A DNA stretch of 64,000 bases from Ricinus communis. Taxonomy: Eukaryota; Streptophyta; Magnoliopsida; Malpighiales; Euphorbiaceae. The stretch is from NCBI RefSeq assembly GCF_019578655.1, contig NC_063260.1:23522888-23586887 (forward strand), read 5' to 3'. Under the pieces are notes generated by a model. That model did not search any database and was not told the origin of the DNA. It saw only the letters and a program-made list of their open reading frames with translations. Made by a program: the position numbers and the translations under genes. This document shows positions 24,908 to 38,010 of this stretch, piece by piece (positions within the stretch are counted from its first letter, which is position 1; each line of letters begins with the position of its first letter).

Positions 24908-26250
24908 GGATCAGAACCAATTCTAAATTTTCCTGTCATTACAAGAATTGAAAATAAAAGCTCATTAAATACAATCGCTAATATTTGAAAATATATAGAT
25001 TTCGTGCCAAGGGTTTATTTAGAAGTAAACATAGATAAATATCTTTTAAAGAAACCAACTAAATTTACCAAGGAAGATGGATGAGGATATAAGAGAAAGT
25101 GATAAAAGAAGTCAAACGCACAACGAGAAACAGAACAAAATGGATATCAACAAATTAGACAACATGAAAACAACTCCAAATACCTGCTGCAAATGAAAAA
25201 TTGAGAGCTAATGACCACGCTCATAAATTGATTCAATGAAAGTGTTATGACGGATACAAGTTAAATTCAACTGCTATATGGCAGAACTGTTTGTACGTTA
25301 ACTAAACCAAACCACAAAATCTGAGTTAAATCACATGAACAACACAGAAAGGGAGAAAGAAAGGAGCCATCTGCAAAGATAAGACCTCTAATCAAATCCA
25401 GGAAGAGAAAATACACATGCAAAACCAATATCATCAACAACAACATATATAAAACAAAACTGATAATATTAAAGAGTAATCAAGAACCAAGTGAATAAAA
25501 ACATACAAGAAAACGAACCCAAAAAGGCAAGGCATGAAATGGTCAAGAAATAAACCATTTTATACATAAATATGTATACATATAACATAATCATAAATAT
25601 TGAGAGAGAGGGAAGAATACCAGGTAAAGTCTAAATCTAAGTCAAGTCAAGGAAGTAAAAGAAGGGACGGTTATAGAAAGAAAATTGAATATTATCATCA
25701 TCATCAACATCAAATTAAACAAATGTCTCAAGAGAGCTCATAAAACTGAGAACAATCCAAGAATTTGGAATAAATGAAGAGAGAGAAGCGATATATATAT
25801 ATAAATATAAATCACATATATAGTACATAAAAAAGACGACATAATTTAAGAAGAAGAGAAGCCATTAAAAGAGTGTTGTTACGAGTGGTGAAAGATTTCA
25901 ACGACAAAGCAACCAATTTGCTTTATGCTTAATTTAGTGATTCTGCAATAATATTATTAAATTTTATGGTTGCTTTTTTCTATTATCATCACCTCCAACA
26001 ACAAAAACCCACATCAAGGTTTATATATATATATATATAATAATTTTTAATTAATTTATATTATTGTTTTCAAGAAAAGGCAATTCCTTTGGAGAGAGAG
26101 AGAGAGAGAGAGAGTCTGTTTTCTGTTTCTTCCTTCTCTGCGTAAACAAAGAGAAAGCATTTTTATATTGGTGTGAAGGAGGCAAAGTCTGTTGCTTTCC
26201 TCTCTCTGTTTTCTCCTTTTCTTTTTTCTTTTTCAATTGCTATAATTAAA
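24908..26250 (-). other. probable 5' leader and promoter region of the F-box/kelch gene
   Basis: No ORF of note. The minus strand has a credible acceptor (TGACAG at about 24940-24935) some 30 bases before the ATG and several possible donors further up, e.g. near 25187, so a 5' UTR intron is likely but I cannot fix its donor. A TATA-like AT run lies at 26020-26040 and a GA/CT tract at 26092-26114. Start-site placement is inference. Confidence 0.4.
26092..26114. repeat. (GA)n tract upstream of the F-box/kelch gene
   Basis: About 11 GA units, reading CT on the F-box gene's strand. Such tracts are common in plant core promoters and 5' leaders and are bound by GAGA-type BPC factors; here it is a position-based suggestion only. 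Confidence 0.6.
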
Positions 26251-29200
26251 GGGAAAAGAAAAACAAAAATAAATAAAGAGCTGTTTTTGCTGGTGGTAAG
26301 CTGATGAAGTTGCTCCCAGGCCTCGCTCTTGTTTGGGGCCTCAACAGTTGCTTGCTTTGATAATAACCTAATATGTAATCTCGATTCTCATGCTGTAATG
26401 AGATTATTATAATATTATAGAGTTGTTTTCCTCCAAATAAAACACTCACTAAAATTGTTAATCAGTTCCGCATAAAAAAATTAAAATCTAATACATCCAA
26501 AAACACATACATGTTGACCGTCGATCACGGTGGCGTCTGCCATAATCAATGGTACGGATGGATCTATTGCATTCTAAATCCATTATGCGGGATATGGTTA
26601 GGTTCATCTTATAATTTCTTAAAATTACACATTTTTTTATACAGAAATTTATTTTAAAAAATATGATATTATTTTGATTTTTTACATTTTTTTTATTTCC
26701 TGTTAAATATAATTATTAAGACTCTGTTTAGTTATTAAAAAGAAAAGAGAAGAAGCTATTTTTGGCTTCCTGTAATGTAATGTTTTCTTTTCTATTTTTT
26801 TTTATTTTTTTTTAACTTTCAATGAAAAATCAAAAAGTGAAAAACAGGCTCACTCAAACTCTTTTTAATTCTTGATTTCTTTTTCTTTTTCAAGAAAATC
26901 TTGGACACTTTTTTTTCAATAATGTATTAGCTTATTTTGATAAATATATAAATTTAATTGTAAAAATTGTCAGAGTGCTCGTTATAAAATAAAATAAAAT
27001 AAAAAATCAAGAAAATATAAATAAGGACCTCATCAGTTCAAAAAAAATAAAAAGAAAGGCATCACTTCAGTGCTGAGACGGAATTTTGAAGGCATAATTG
27101 TACCCAATTTTTTCTTAAACAGTAAAATCTAAAACGCTGCTGTTTCATTTCATTAAAATCCAAGCCCTAAAAAGTGAGCAATCCAAGCCTGGCAAGTAAC
27201 AAACTGCCTCATGACAGGTCAGTTGATCACCAAGAACAACTGAAACATATTGTATTTAATTAATCATGGTCCTCTAAGTTGTCCATGAACAAACTTTTCA
27301 TGATATTGAGTTTGCAATTGCAGTTTTATTTACTATTCACTTGATTTCATACTATCTATTATTTTTTAATAATTTATTTAAATTAAAATAATGTTTAATA
27401 ATTATAAGAAAAAACTAACTAAATTATATTTTTTATAAACTACAAATATTATTATATGTATTTCAATAAAACAAAAAATATATAAAATCTTTTTATTTAG
27501 AGAAGAAACAGTAAAAATAAAATGGAAGTAAACGTATCAATGGCGCAAAAACAAGCGGCAGTTTGTCTAGAACAACGAGCTAGCTAGGTACCCGAAAGGG
27601 AAAAGAAAAAAGAAAAGGAACATTTTTAATTAGGAAGGCCATTACATCTGTCCTACTCTACTCAGATTGTGCTAATCAAGATTATCAGTAGGGATAATTA
27701 ATTAAAAAAGGTTCATGGGTTAATTAGTTTAATACAACCAATCGTAGAGAAGATGCCACACCTTAAACCTAGAAAGTGGAAAGTCTATTGGATAAGTCAT
27801 TCTTTTGAAGTGTTCTTTTTTAACCTTAAGCAAAGTTTATGGGTTGGCTCTCCACTGATTAGTGTGGTGGATATAAACTTTTCTTTCTTTTATGCATTTT
27901 TTATAATAGTCCAATTAAGTTTCACTATCATAATCGTGTAGGTTTAGCATTTGTGTTAGACAGTTGTTTGATTAATTTAAGGTATTAAATTTGCAATGTC
28001 TCTTGAACCATACATGGGATGGGATTGAGCTACAGGACAAAGCCTATGATCAGCCTAGTGTCCACAGATTTGGAAAAAGAGATGCATGGTAATGAAACCC
28101 TAAACCTAAAACCTAATATTAAAATGATAACCCACTAATCATCTACTTTTATCAATTTTAAAATCCGAAGCAGCACTAGCTGCCTACATCTTCTTCATGG
28201 AGATAAAGAATTTATTAACAAATGCTAATACCATTTTTAAAGATTAGCGCGTAATTTATGGCTTGTTTTTTTATTAAAGAAAATCATTTTTAAATAATTT
28301 TAAATTGAACATAGTTAAAATTCATAACATCAGTCCAATAAATTTAATAGACACTCATATAGTTAGTTCTTTTAAATAATGGATTAAGGTGTCTAAAATT
28401 ATCCAATGTATTTGTCAAATTTAACCAATTTTGAGGAGATCAACAGTTATTCATATCATTATATATATAAGAAAAAATGAATTGTTAACAGACAATAATT
28501 TTTATTATAGAATTCTTCTCGTAACAAGTGCGATTTTAGTTTTAGCACTAAATTATAATTAACAGTGCTCGTTTACCTAAATCAAATAATCAAATTTTGG
28601 TGTAATCATAATCCCATGTGATGCTTCTTATATAAAATAAAAATAACAATTTTTATTTTTTTTAGAAAAAAGAAAGTAAAAGACAAGTGAGCTTTAATCT
28701 CAGTAATGGGTTATTATAATTCTTAGAACTTTGCAACTTTTAGCAATGGACCTCACACCAACTCAAGTGCACAATTGAGTGTCTCTCGGAAAAGTGATCA
28801 GTGTCACTTTTATTAATATTGTATTATGAAATTGTACCAATGACAATTGAATTTAACCATCAACATCAATATATGAAAAGATCTACAATTGAAAAGATCG
28901 TAATAGATATGTTGAGGAGAAGTCATTCGGAGATGAAACATGCATAAGTATTATCTGATGTTAGAGTCCTGACTAAGATGAACTAATCAGCCTAAGGTTC
29001 TACTCGAGCATTGGCTGATTTAAAGTGATCACTTGCCCCTCTACCTTTCACTATCGTTTTTTTTTTTTGGATTGAGACATTCTTTAATTAAAATTACTGC
29101 CACAACATTAGAAATCAATTACCTTTCTTTTCTTTTCTTTTTTGTCCCCTTTTCGTACGAGAGCATAATAAAATATAAATTTAACATCTTAATTATCTTG

Positions 29201-30169
29201 GCATCTAACCTTGATCATCTTGTCAAAGCTTCTAATAGATGAAAACTAATCAAATACATACATCGCCAAAGGACGAGATGATAGTACTGCGAATCATACG
29301 TATATATATACTGCTTTGTGGAGTCTTCTAAAAGGTTGTCTTATATTGATCATACTATATTAATTCTGTAATTACTAACATTAATACTTTAATTTAATTT
29401 GTGAAATTTCGTTTAACAAATACTTAATTCTGAGGAATGCGTTACACCAATGGCATGGAAATGGCGGTGCACGCGGCCCCCCATGCAGATAGAAAGTGGC
29501 CTACTGTAAGTTTCCTTCCTTCTTCAACCTGTCAACATCCCCGTTTTTGTTAAGAATGACCTCCAAAACACTTTAATTAACATCAAATAAGAAACAAAAT
29601 ATGTCATGGCACCATTTAGATTAAGAAAAATTTAAATGGCCATGAATCTAAATTTAGAATTTGGTAAGTTAATTATGTCAGTGGTACTGTCTGACAAGGA
29701 AAAACCATATGAGCATTCTATCCAATTTTGTGTGAGCTTCCTAGTTCCTATAGTGAAACCTTGGATCCACCAGCAACCCCTATTTTTACTCTGATGTCTG
29801 CTCCGTCTATATATATGCAACTTGAAGTAGTCAGTCGTAGGCGGGTGATTTCCCTCCAATCAAGTGATACAAATGGTTTTTCTTTTTTGAGGTATTGTAG
29901 GATAAGCAACAAATGAGTTGGATTAAAGAAACCAAGGAGATGCAGAGTTATAAGATTGAGAATGGTATTCTTCCACCCAACTCCAGTTTCTGATGATCCG
30001 GTTCCAGTCTCACTAGCTGCCATGCCAATTAATGGAGCACAAGACGTATATGCCTTTGTGGTGAAACCTACAACTATATATAATTCAAATTTTTGAAGAC
30101 ACGAAATCCTGGAAGAGTTAGTGGGATGAAAAAGCTTAGGAGCTGGACAAGCGAATTTGGTTTATCATA

Positions 30170-30275
30170 CCAAAGGAGGTAAAGTTGATCGAGAACAATG
30201 TTGTCATTGTAGAAAAATAAGAAAGCAAGAGGCACACTTAAGATGACGTACAAGTAAGTAGCGGGGAAGGATTAA
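30170..30275. repeat. diverged repeat, copy 1
   Basis: About 105 bases alignable by eye to 31565-31667 in the same orientation. Shared blocks include CCAAAGGAGG, TCATTGTAG, AAGCAAG, AAGATGACGTA and GAAGGA with small indels. A further shared block, TTTAAAGAACTATTAGAT, lies downstream at about 30385 and about 31888. Origin unknown. Confidence 0.65.
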
Positions 30276-31564
30276 ACGATATAGATTTAGCTCTCTCTAA
30301 ACTAAATTGGATAGAGAAACGAGTCTATATATAGCTTACCTCAACTGTTTGTTTAACCTTGTACACCTTAATTGCCGCATACATTTAAAGAACTATTAGA
30401 TAAGGAAGAAGGTGCAATTTCTCCCTTAATATTTAACCCAAATCTCACATTAACACTTCATCTTTTTCCTCTGATAATGCCCTTGTATTTTCTAAGACAT
30501 AGCAACTAACCTTAAGTACAGAGATGAAAAAGTTAACTTGGTTTGCTTATGCTGGCATAAAGAAATTAGGACCTGTTATAGAATTTAAATAATTTATTTA
30601 ATATTTCTTTTCTTCATTTTCTCTTTTTTTTTTAGTATTAGAGATTCCACATTATTAAAGAATAAAAAATAAAATAATTTATAAGAGTTAAAGTCAAATA
30701 ATCAAGTGACTAGTTCTAGTCATTTTAATATTGATTTAATTCAAATTAAATTTTATTGGTGAGTTCTACATTAACTCTTATCTTAATAGATTACAAATAA
30801 GATAAAATACACATAAAACAATTACAATTACATGCGCCTAATTAATTAAGTTAGTTAAACAAGTAAAGGATCGGTAACAAAAAAAAAAAAAAAAAGTATA
30901 CGCAGGACAACAGAGACGGAGCAACTTCTAAATGATCGTGGTTTTGAAGAAGTGTGTATACAGATAGATTGATATGGAGGAATTGGGAGGCCAACAATGC
31001 CTAGAGAAGATGTAGCACGTACAACACTAGCCCAATAATAGACACGAGTGTTGAACTTTTGCCGGTTCCTATTTCCTAACGCGGATGCGTAAGAAATGAA
31101 CTTGCTTTGGAGAGTGAGCGGGAGGAGAAAATGGTGTAGGAAAAACTGCCTCAAGACAAAAGATCGATACAAAGAGATGGAGTTGGGAGGTCCTTCTTTT
31201 ACTTGTATTGCATGCTCTTCATATATATGATTGTTCTTCGGGTCCAATCGAGGCGCCACAGAATTCGCCCTTCCTTAGCTCAAGAAAGTGACAGTATCTG
31301 TCACGGCATCCAGATAAAAGGTCCAAAGGCAATACTTGGATAATAAGTTGATAGCACGAGAATCTTGTTTCTTCGGTGAAAAGGGAAATAGAATAAACTT
31401 CTATCGTCTGAGTTTCCCAAAGGAAAGAATGACATGCTGCCCATCTAAACCCGAAACTGAGACACACATCCCCTTCAATGGGAAGCAAGTTCTAAGTAGT
31501 CCAGTAAAAACACGGAAAAGGTATTTGCCTTAGACCACATTTCGGTTTGGAGATCATTGTCATT

Positions 31565-31667
31565 CCAAAGGAGGGAGGTTGAGATCATTGTCATTGTAGG
31601 AAAGAAGGAAGCAAGCACACACCTAATAAGATGACGTAGAGATAAGCAGTGAGAAAGGAAGGACTAA
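31565..31667. repeat. diverged repeat, copy 2
   Basis: Second copy, 1.4 kb downstream of copy 1, same orientation. Copy 2 also carries an internal duplication: GAGATCATTGTCATT occurs at about 31550 and again at about 31581. On the minus strand each copy precedes a short ORF, but those ORFs do not resemble each other clearly. Confidence 0.65.
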
Positions 31668-33450
31668 TCAATCTAGATCAATTAACGGAAGTTGCAGCTC
31701 TAAACTAAGAAGTATGCAGCTAAAAACGGTATCTTTGAATTGTATTAGTATCTGAAATGGTGTAACGCTATTCTATTCGATAAAATTGCAGTTTATCGGA
31801 TCAAAATGGCCATCACTACTGTGATTTTTAAAAATAATCTCTAAATATATTAACTAAAGATTCTGCAGTGAGGAGTCTCACATATGTTTAAAGAACTATT
31901 AGATGATTGCATAATTGAGTAAATTCAAACATATGAAATAGTTAATTAGTTTTCCAATGGCCCTTAAAAATTTTATACATTCTGTAATTGGCTCCTTCAG
32001 AATGCACTGTAATATAATGGATTTGTCCGGAGCTCAAGGATACGTGTCCACAATGTATCCTGTCAATCACAAAAAAAAGGTCAACGAGCCAATGGATTCT
32101 TTGTCCAAATTGGATCTCTGAGGACCAAATTAGTTACTAGAAATATATTAGACAAAATAACAGTAAGATCAACAATAAAACATGCATATAAAACATGATT
32201 TAGTCGTGTAAGAGAGTGATATTATATCTTAAGTGAAAGAGAAAAATATTCTTTTTTTCTAGAGTATGGGCCAGCTCATCAATTGTATTACGACCACTAG
32301 GAATACATGGCGAATGTAAAATTCTTGTGACATCACTAAAGAGTTGTACCCTATTTTTAAGGTTTTCTTGACCTGTTTAGAGTGTAAGTGACCCTTAGCT
32401 GATATGTTAAGCAATATGTCTTGGTTGTGTGAGGTCAAGATATTCTCACCGCATGTTCTACTTCATTTCCAATTTATCACAAGGCGTTCCAAAACTTGGA
32501 TTAAGCAAATACATATTTATACGTCTAAATCAAGCAATTAGCCTAAAAATACAGAGTACTACGAGCTGGCTCTCATTATACAAAGGTCACCTAAAAGTCT
32601 AAAGCTGATCATGTTAATATATTGATGAAGAAAGATCCTATCATGTTTATTTCAAACTTATAGCAAGGCCCTTTTCCTAAGAGTAGTAAACTTGTCCCTA
32701 CTTACTTCTCTTGCTTAGTGGAGACTTTTCATTTTTGTATCTGTTTTTGTTGCAGATCTTTTAGAATTTTTGTTCTTGAGCATTTAAGCATGATCGCATT
32801 TTCTTCACTATTGCTGTGCAAAGTCCAAGAAGCTTAGTAAGGAGCTGACAGAATAGAGTTTGTTTGAGTTAATTGAGGATTTGATGACTAGAAGATCAAA
32901 GATTTCAGAGAGCTTCAGCAAATGGATTCTGAAATTTATCATATTTGTGAAGATCGAAAAGGGCACTCAAGTTATGATTTTAATTTTGTTAAATTAACAT
33001 TTTCCGTACTAAATTATAATATAAAAAGCTCAATTTCTTAAGATAAAATTTCTAGAATAGACCATGCAATGCAGAAGCATTCAACTAGTAGGTGAATTCT
33101 AAAAAAATAAAATAAAATCAACTAGTAGATGATATATTTTTGCTTTTTGATCCTGCATTTTAATGTATTTATTTATTTAGTTATATGTATTTATCAAAAG
33201 AGAATATACATAAAATATCGGCGGTTGAGTCCTGCTGGATTGATTTGTATTGTAATTTTAGAAGTAACAATTGAATTTACAGTTTATAAATTTATCCTAT
33301 CCTAATCAAAATAAACCGTCACTAGATAAAAATAATGGTTTACAATGGGTCTGGGTTGGATTTTGGTTCGGGCGGCTTATACGTTTCGTGAACACACCTA
33401 CACATATCCACAGTATAGCCAAGGACTCGAGTCTATCCATCCATTCATCA

Positions 33451-35715
33451 ATGGCTACCTCACTTCCTCTCACCAATTTCCTCTCTTTCCTCTTACCCAC
33501 AAACCCTCCTCCAAGATCCACGTCCCAACTCTCTTTCTCTTCTCCACTGACTCGATCTTTACCCCAAAATTCTAAGTCCAAGTTAATTCCACTGGCGGCT
33601 CACGATTCGGGTTCTTTATCTACTGAGTTGTCCTCTGCTATAAACCCCTCTCTTGCTAATGCAAATATCCTTTTCTTTAGATCGGCATATAATGTGCAGG
33701 TGATAGTGGATGATAATGAGCCTGAAGAGAGGCTTTTGAATAGGTTCAGGAGAGAGGTTATGAGGGCTGGTGTTATTCAAGAATGTAAGAGGAGAAGGTT
33801 CTTTGAGAATAAGCAAGATGAGAAGAAACGTAAGACCCGTGAAGCTGCTAAGCGTAACAAGAAAAGGTTTGGCTTTTCTTTTCTTGATTTTGATTTTGAT
33901 TTTTCTTGTTTATGTTTTGTTTTATTTGTTTGTTTGCTTGGCTGGTGAGAAATTTAATATAAAGTAAAAAAAAAAAAAAAAAAAAAAAGGAAAGGAAATC
34001 GAAGTTCTGGATTGCCTGCAATATATTGTCTTGTTCATTGGTCAGAGACTTTAAGGAAAAATTAAGCTAGTGAGGTATTTGAATGCTTCTTTTCTTTTTT
34101 TTCCTTAAAGTTAGTTGTATATCAAGTGAATGTTGAAGTGCTGTTCTGAGAAAAAAAAAAGTGTGGGATAGGAATGAAAAGAAGTGGAGGGTGTTTTTGA
34201 GTTGTATCCATGAGATGAGTAATCCGTATGAGATTAAAATATGGCTAGTCGTCTTAAAATTAGAGGTCTTTTGTTTTTCTAGTTTTTGGTACTTGTATTG
34301 CATTTAAGGGAAAGAAAGCATTGGTGAAGGGGAAATTTTTGGACAGAAATTTGTTCCTTTTGATTTTGAAGTGGGAAAATCCAAATGAAAAGAACTTCAA
34401 TAATACTCTCTTTCTATTCTTTTCAAGGAACTTAAAGAGTCTAGCTTTGGCTACTAAAAGGGCAATTTGGTTTATGTGGAAGAAAATATTGGGTTCTACA
34501 CCAAGTGAATGTTGAACTGTTTACTTATTTTTTATTCAGGTGCTGAGAAAAATGAGACCTTGGAAAGAAATGAAAAGAAAGAGGAGGGTGTTTTGACTTT
34601 TGAGTGCCACGATATATTGAAATCCATCAGATGAGGAATTTTTTGCTAGATTAAGGTAGCCAATTGTGTTAAAAATAGTCTTTTCTTGTTCTGGTTTTAT
34701 GCTAGTAATTGAGGAAAGGGAAACTTTTTATTGGTCAAGAAAAAACATAGGGCAGAAACTTTTCTTTTTGGTTGTGAAGTGGGAAATCCAAGTGAAGAAA
34801 AGCTCTAGTCACTATTCTGTCTACCATTTCCAAGAAACTTCAGGGTTCTAGCATTTGGGTTGTTGTGATTTTAATGGCCTTACCTTGATATAAGAAGAAT
34901 CAACTATTAAGAAATTCATCTGTCTGACAAGTGCTCCGACCAAATGCAAAGAGAAGTCAGGAGCAAGATGGACGAGTTTGTTTGATTTTGCCGAAGTGGT
35001 ATTTAAGCCCCTTCTCATTATCTAAAAGAATTTGTTAGAATTTAACATGATTTAAGAATGCTGTTTACTTACTTGACCCAACTAACAGCACTGTATACTT
35101 GTATAGTTGTATACTTTTACATGCATTCAGACAGTTACTTAGTCTACTATTGACTTTCTGACAAATCCTACTAGAGCATTTTGCCAGGTTTTATTCTTTT
35201 ATCATTATAGTGATGCTTCTTAATCCTTGTATGTAATGAATTGGAGAATGGTATGTGCCCTTTTATCAAGGCCTGAATATCTTTGCTTTTTGACCTTTTT
35301 CTTGCTTCAGATACCGTTTATTGTTTATCTGATTGTTAATTGCAATTTCCTGTGCTTGTCTGGTCTTTACTCCATAAATTGATTAGTGGTGATCTGAGTA
35401 TTTAGAATTGGATGAGTGGCACACTTGCAGCATGATCATTTTCTTTAATTAGATTTCGCTTTCTGTTTCATGGGGAAACAATTTCCCTCTTCTTTTTTCC
35501 CCTTTGTGCTCGAACTCTTTCTTTCTTTTGTTAATTTATCTTTCTGTCAAGATTTTCTTTTAATACTTATTACTGTACCATTTTCTCTCCTGATTTAAAC
35601 CAGGCGCCCTCAGTCAAGGTTTACAACACAAAACAAGCAGGAAACATCCACAACCAAGAAGGATGATGATGATGGAGATAACTGGGAATTGCCTGAAGGA
35701 GACCTTCCTTATTAA
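33451..35715 (+). CDS. GHS1: plastid 30S ribosomal protein bS21c (GHS1-like, 2 exons)
   Basis: Component of the chloroplast small ribosomal subunit. Exon 1 is 33451-33866 and exon 2 is 35604-35715, joined through a 1.7-kb GT-AG intron, giving 175 residues. The first ~50 residues are a serine/threonine/proline-rich, acid-poor plastid transit peptide. The S21 domain starts at about residue 80 (NVQVIVDDNEPEERLLNRF) and continues through RREVMRAGVIQECKRRRFFE into a lysine/arginine-rich tail. A plant-specific acidic C-terminus ends DDDDGDNWELPEGDLPY. ATG 33451 is the first in-frame ATG. The Arabidopsis counterpart is GHS1 (glucose hypersensitive 1, At3g27160 from memory), and its neighbours match the ones here. 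Confidence 0.95.
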
Positions 35716-36481
35716 ACATCTTACCTTGGCTATTGACTCTAGATTTTTAACATTTAATTGTGAGAGGCTTGTTTTCTCAGTTGTTCAAGTAAAGCATTTT
35801 TCTTTTGTTTTGTTTTTTTTCTTTTTCTTTTTTTTTAACGGACACTTTGCATTCTCATTAAGTTACTCAGAAATGATCTCAATGGTGTTTTATCCCTCAT
35901 GCACTGCAGTGTCAATAGAAACCTCTTTGTAGGAATTATCTATATTTGTAATTGATTTTACATAAACTTGACTGGGGAAAACGAAACAGGGATAATCTTT
36001 GGGTTCAATTGGAAAAATTGGATAATTTTTCAGTATTCTGTGTGTGAGAGAGTCATGGGGAGCACATCCTTTGTTTCTAGACTTATCATTTCTTAAAAAA
36101 ATGAGGCGTCTGTATTCTGCTATATTGATGGGTTCTAAACAGTTTGGAGGGTTATGGCATGAAAAAAAGTACTGACAGCAGAGATTGGGCTATATGTATT
36201 ACTTGAACACGATAATGAAAGGATGTAAGGTTGTTTGCTTTCTGGGGCAGAAAATGTGCCTCAACTTGCAAACAGTCATCTCTCCTCAACTTGTACATAT
36301 GTAAGACACGACCAATAGTGCTCAAAGGCTAGCGAACTCAGCCACTATTTTATTTAATTATTTGTCCAAATAAAAAAAGAGAGGAAGAAGAACAAAGTTG
36401 ACAATTTAAGCGTATGATCCTATCATTCTCAAGTACCTTTCCAAGGAAAGATATGTATTGCATTGGCAGGAAATCAATCTT
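35716..36481. other. convergent 3' spacer, bS21 to GT77-like gene
   Basis: Lies between two genes that end towards each other, so it probably consists largely of 3' UTRs. A T-rich ORF overlapping the bS21 stop (35663-35932) is a reading-frame shadow. Nothing else seen. Confidence 0.6.
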
Positions 36482-38010
36482 TTAACTTTCCAAGCACCTG
36501 TTTGGAGTAGTTGCTAAAGAAGGAAACTTCTCCAAACTACTAGCGTTGCTCAGAAGTGCTTTATACTTCCTTGCATCATCAAGAAAAATCTTTAGGTCAT
36601 GAACCTTACTTTCCAATTCCTCACAGCAATTAGTTTGCATAACATATATCTCACTAGCATCTTTGTTGGGCTGACAAAGGCCACCAATATATGTCTTATC
36701 TATAAACTTCATTCTGATACCAAACAGTCTGATGTCTTCACCCATAACCATCTCACATATAGATTGGTTCTGCGTGTAAGGATAGAGGACACTGGCTACC
36801 TTCCAAAATTTCAAAAACTCCATTGATATTTCAGATGCCTTTATGTAAAAGAATTCCCCAGTTGCCTTCTGGCTACCAACGCTTTGGTTTCTTGAATATG
36901 CATCACATCCCAATGATATTTCAGCCAGCCCATCAAACAGTGACATTGGATTTCTTAGCCACATCACGTCCACATCCTGGAAACATGAATCGACATGTAC
37001 ATAGAGATGGAATACCAAAAGTAGAGAAATTGTTGCTCCTAACTAGGCATATGTAAGACATTGGAGTTGTGATGGACCCTTCCGTTCTAAAGAATAATAT
37101 TTCGATTAAAAAATAACTAAACTAAATGTATTTTAGAAAAGATATGCATCTGCTCTTATGACTGCACAATTAATATATTACACTAAAATTATATGAACCA
37201 GGATTTTAGGTTGAATGTGTAATGTTTTTGGAGGGGATAAGAAGCCTAACCGTATAAACAAGATTGTAACCAAGTTGGAGCACTTGTAGAAAAAGTTCCT
37301 TCCTTCTCTGGCCAGTGGATTTAAAGTGGAAGCAATGGGGACGAATGGACTGACAGTAATGAAGAGTGTGGGTATCCAAAGCAATAATAATCAAGTGATT
37401 CAAGAGGTGTTTTGTCCTTTCTCCAATTTGAAAGCTTTCGAGGAAGAGATCAAGAACAGAAGCAGGAGGACTTGCCCATGATTTGTCAAGGATTGTCAAT
37501 ATAACTGTTCTAGTAGGCATTGATGCTGCTCTCAGTACTTGCTCTAAAGTTCTGCCATTTGAGCTCTACTAGCAAAATAACCAGACAAGAAAATAGCAGG
37601 GTAAGCAAAAGAAATGCATTCATTTTAATAAAAGATTCATGCATTTAGATAAACCACTTCGTATTTTGCTTCAACTACATTCTTAATTTCAAATTCTTTT
37701 CTTAAAAAGCAATTTAATAATAGCTTAAGAAAGCCAAGACATGAAATTCTAAATGGACTAGAAGCACATGAGGACGAATTCAAAAAGTTAAAAATTTATT
37801 CCTTATTAGCACATGGTAATAAAAAAAGTAATAATGTTCTAGACAACAAATAAACTATCTAAAAGATTGAACGAGAATTACATATGTACTTGCCTTGTAA
37901 ATCATAGAAGTCTGAGAAGGTTGTCGTAAAAGTAAGAATACAATGAGCAAGACCAAGAAAATGACAGAAATTTGTGATTTTGACAGTCTGAAATCCCTCA
38001 TCTTTCTCAT
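36482..38010 (-). CDS. GT77-like nucleotide-diphospho-sugar transferase (3 exons)
   Basis: Predicted Golgi type II membrane glycosyltransferase of the plant family that includes At1g28695 and At4g15970 (acceptor unknown). Exons: 38010-37894, 37565-37251, 36976-36482, total 308 residues. A signal anchor is visible (about residues 11-29, ISVIFLVLLIVFLLL). The second exon gives the family core (TVILTILDKSW, LDLFLESF, HLIIIALD). The third opens with DVDVMWLRNP, the DxD nucleotide-sugar/metal site (145-150). The C-terminus keeps CQPNKDASEIYVMQTNCC before a lysine-rich end. Intron 1 must use a GC donor (AAG|GCAAGT) to keep the frame. Two in-frame ATGs (38010, 38001) are possible starts. The protein is slightly short for the family, but no lesion is visible. 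Confidence 0.85.
37566..37893 (-). other. GC-AG intron in the GT77-like gene
   Basis: The exon ends ATT TAC AAG and the intron begins GCAAGT, the consensus for GC donors; it ends CTAGTAG at 37566. The only nearby GT donor (4 bases further) shifts the frame and hits a stop in exon 2 with either acceptor, so the GC donor is the reading that works. Confidence 0.8.

Larger units (their letters stand above)
26251..33450. other. 7.2-kb spacer with no supported gene
   Basis: AT-rich DNA with less AT-rich islands at 27540-27620, 29430-30060 and 30880-31700. ORFs inside the islands, e.g. minus strand 30023-29748 (91 codons, real ATG) and 31488-30855 (no ATG start, frame switches), match no family I know. 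The islands carry two diverged copies of a ~105-bp sequence listed separately. They may be relics of a duplicated gene or of a non-coding RNA locus. The right end holds the bS21 promoter, with a TATA-like TTTATAAA near 33283-33290. Confidence 0.45.

Noticed and set aside
30855..31488. Two minus-strand ORFs as a gene
   Set aside because: Neither begins with ATG (GTG at 31259), the frames differ, splice logic is absent and no domain is recognisable.
33271..33450. Extended N-terminus of bS21c
   Set aside because: The frame is open but has no ATG before 33451, and the residues from 33451 already form a complete transit peptide.
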